Positions 62,523 to 64,000 of a DNA stretch of 64,000 nt are shown here, in pieces (position 1 is the stretch's first letter; each line of letters begins with the position of its first letter). The stretch is from Streptomyces plumbidurans (lineage in GTDB: Bacteria > Actinomycetota > Actinomycetes > Streptomycetales > Streptomycetaceae). Below the pieces are notes generated by a model, which made no database searches, was not told the DNA's origin, and saw only the letters and a list, made by a program, of their open reading frames with translations. A program made the translations under genes and the position numbers. The stretch is taken from assembly GCF_019857225.1 (NCBI RefSeq), contig NZ_JAFJSY010000042.1:50012-114011 (forward strand), read 5' to 3'.

Positions 62523-64000
62523 ATGAGCACGGAAGCGCAGCACGCCTCGATCCCACCGCGTCCCTCCGAGCCGCCGACGGCCGGGGCGAACCCCGAACCC
62601 ACCCAGGACGCGACCGAGACCCCGCCCTCCGCAACGTCCGGCGCCTGGTCCCCCTGGCACCGCACATCCTGGTCCCCCTGGGCCAACGGCGAAACGGACG
62701 GCACCCCGCCCCGTGCGACGTCCTGGGACGACAACGAGGACGATGTTCCTTTGCCCGCCGCAAGCAACCACGAGGCCGACGCCCCCACCCCCGACCACCT
62801 CGCAGCGTCGGCGCCATCCCCCCGGGAGCGCCGGGCGACCACGGACCGGCCGGCCGAGGGCTCTGCGTGGGGCTCGAGTTCCACGGGGCTCCCCGGCACC
62901 GGGCCCGCCCCAGCCACGGGGCACCGTCCCGGCGGCGCGGACGCGAACACGGGGGATGCGGTACGGCGCCCGGGCGCTCAGGCGGGCTTTACACGGCGGC
63001 CGGGTGTGCAGACTGACTCTTCGCAGCGTCCCGGTGTGCAGGCGGGCTCCTCGCGGCTTCCCGGCGTGCAGACGGGCTCTTCGCGCCATCCTGGCGTGCA
63101 AGGCGACTCCGCGCAGCGTCCCGGTGTGCAGGGGGACTCGACGCGGCGCCCTGGCGCGCAGGCCGACTCCGCGCAGGGTCCCGGCGTGCAAGGCAACTCC
63201 GCGCGGCGTCCTGGCGTGGAGGCGGACTCGACGCGGCGCCCTGGCGCGCAGGCCGACTCCGCGCAGGGTCCCGGCGTGCAAGGCAACTCCGCGCGGCGTC
63301 CTGGCGTGGAGGCGGACTCGACGCGGCGCCCTGGCGCGCAGGCCGACTCCGCGCAGGGTCCCGGCGTGCAAGGCAACTCCGCGCGGCGTCCTGGCGTGGA
63401 GGCGGACTCGACGCGGCGCCCTGGCGCGCAGGCCGACTCCGTGCAGCGTCCAGGTGGGCAGGCGGACTTTTCGCAGCCTCCCGGTGTGCAGGGGGACCCA
63501 GCGCGGCGCCCTGACGCGCAGGCCGACTCCGCACGGCGTCCCGGCGTGGAGGCAGACCCGGTGCGGCGTCCTGGCGTACAGGGGGACTCGACGCGGCGTC
63601 CTGGTGCGCAAGCCGACTCCGCGCAGCGTCCAGGTGGGCAGGCGGACTTTTCGCAGCGTCCTGGCGCGCAGGGGGACTCGGCGCGGCGTCCCGGCGCGCA
63701 AGCCGACTCCGCGCAGCGTCCAGGTGGGCAGGCGGACTTTTCGCAGCGTCCTGGCGCGCAGGGGGACTCGGCGCGGCATCCCGACGCGCCAGCCGACTTC
63801 GCGCGGCGTCCCGACAGGCAGGCGGACTCGGCGCAGCGTCCAGGTGTGCAGGCGGGCTCAACGCAGCGTCCCGGTGTGCAGGCGGACCCGGCGCGGCGCC
63901 CCGGCGCGCAAGCCGACCCCGCGCAGCGTCCTGGCATGCAGGGGGACTCGGCGCGGCGTCCCGGCACGCAGGCGGACCCGGCGCAACGCCCCGGCGCGCA
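62523..64000 (+). CDS. Protein with at least 34 decapeptide repeats (incomplete at window end)
   Basis: Open from the ATG at 62523 (GGGGGG upstream) to the window edge, over 490 codons, so the C-terminus is missing. Residues 1-147 are disordered, Pro/Ala/Thr-rich, with a duplicated WSPW. From residue 148 a 10-residue unit of the form RPGxQxDSxx repeats. The product would be disordered and rich in Arg, Gln and Asp. High GC3 in the N-terminal part supports this strand; the antisense frames are open only because the repeat unit contains no antisense stop. Function unknown. Confidence 0.7.
   Translation, partial: MSTEAQHASIPPRPSEPPTAGANPEPTQDATETPPSATSGAWSPWHRTSWSPWANGETDGTPPRATSWDDNEDDVPLPAASNHEADAPTPDHLAASAPSPRERRATTDRPAEGSAWGSSSTGLPGTGPAPATGHRPGGADANTGDAVRRPGAQAGFTRRPGVQTDSSQRPGVQAGSSRLPGVQTGSSRHPGVQGDSAQRPGVQGDSTRRPGAQADSAQGPGVQGNSARRPGVEADSTRRPGAQADSAQGPGVQGNSARRPGVEADSTRRPGAQADSAQGPGVQGNSARRPGVEADSTRRPGAQADSVQRPGGQADFSQPPGVQGDPARRPDAQADSARRPGVEADPVRRPGVQGDSTRRPGAQADSAQRPGGQADFSQRPGAQGDSARRPGAQADSAQRPGGQADFSQRPGAQGDSARHPDAPADFARRPDRQADSAQRPGVQAGSTQRPGVQADPARRPGAQADPAQRPGMQGDSARRPGTQADPAQRPGA
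62964..64000 (+). repeat. 30-bp tandem repeat array, with a 90-bp exact triplication
   Basis: 34 complete 30-bp units plus 17 bp. Three units form a 90-bp block that is exactly identical three times (63144-63233, 63234-63323, 63324-63413), with a partial fourth. A second 90-bp periodicity recurs around 63624 and 63714. Every step keeps the reading frame. Confidence 0.95.

Noticed and set aside
62241..63967. Long minus-strand reading frames across the decapeptide repeat
   Set aside because: They stay open only because the 30-bp unit has no antisense stop. The plus frame has a ribosome-binding site, a typical Streptomyces N-terminus and high GC3.

Overview
The window comes from a high-GC Streptomyces chromosome. 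GC-rich third codon positions, many GTG starts, GTGA/ATGA stop-start overlaps and protein sequences nearly identical to known Streptomyces families all point there. Gene order follows the core chromosomal stretch that in S. coelicolor, from memory, runs from gylR/metH (about SCO1658/1657) through the proteasome locus and the rar conservon to glnA4 (about SCO1613). The window is read in the reverse sense of that numbering.

Layout. 1-9.3 kb: gylR (glycerol regulator, minus strand), metH, a HAD phosphatase and two tandem peptide-type solute-binding lipoproteins without a permease. 9.3-15 kb: an orphan NarL-type response regulator, a RecB-family Fe-S nuclease, an M50 site-2 protease with CBS domains, TrmI, a small secreted protein and a ferredoxin. 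15-34 kb: the complete Pup-proteasome region, arc, dop, pup, an endonuclease VII-like gene, prcB, prcA, a LacI/MFS pair, pafA, two FKBPs, pafB, pafC, two small genes, tatA, tatC and helY. 34-40 kb: a conservon (rarA-rarE type) whose P450 lacks the K-helix ExxR motif, followed tail-to-tail by a terpene cyclase. 40-46 kb: an RluA-type pseudouridine synthase, a PadR/ABC exporter cassette, an iron-box-controlled siderophore-interacting protein and a 5'-3' exonuclease. 46-50 kb: a glycine betaine importer whose permease is fused to two substrate-binding domains. 51-54 kb: an XRE-cupin regulator, a cytoplasmic BtuF-like protein, and a TehA/SLAC1-family transporter divergent from a LysR regulator. 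54.8-60 kb: a gamma-glutamylation catabolic cluster (hydrolase, FadR-type regulator, glnA4-type ligase, aldehyde dehydrogenase, SDR). 60-64 kb: a DUF2510 protein, a fold-III PLP enzyme and the start of a protein made of at least 34 copies of a 10-residue repeat, cut off by the window edge.

How the genes work together. Pup is made with a C-terminal Gln, deamidated by Dop, ligated by PafA, and substrates are unfolded by Arc into PrcA/PrcB. pafB and pafC encode the paired WYL regulators that in mycobacteria drive the LexA-independent DNA-damage response. Three DNA-processing genes in this window (RecB-family nuclease, helY, 5'-3' exonuclease) each carry a promoter of the form TGTCAGTG-N8-(TA/CA)nnnT, which matches the mycobacterial PafBC promoter consensus. 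In two of them the start codon sits exactly 7 nt after the -10 box, suggesting leaderless, damage-inducible transcripts. This possible PafBC regulon, the endonuclease gene that overlaps prcB inside the proteasome locus, the P450/terpene cyclase pair beside the conservon, and the decapeptide-repeat protein are the points most worth following up. All function calls come from reading the sequence; no database search was possible.
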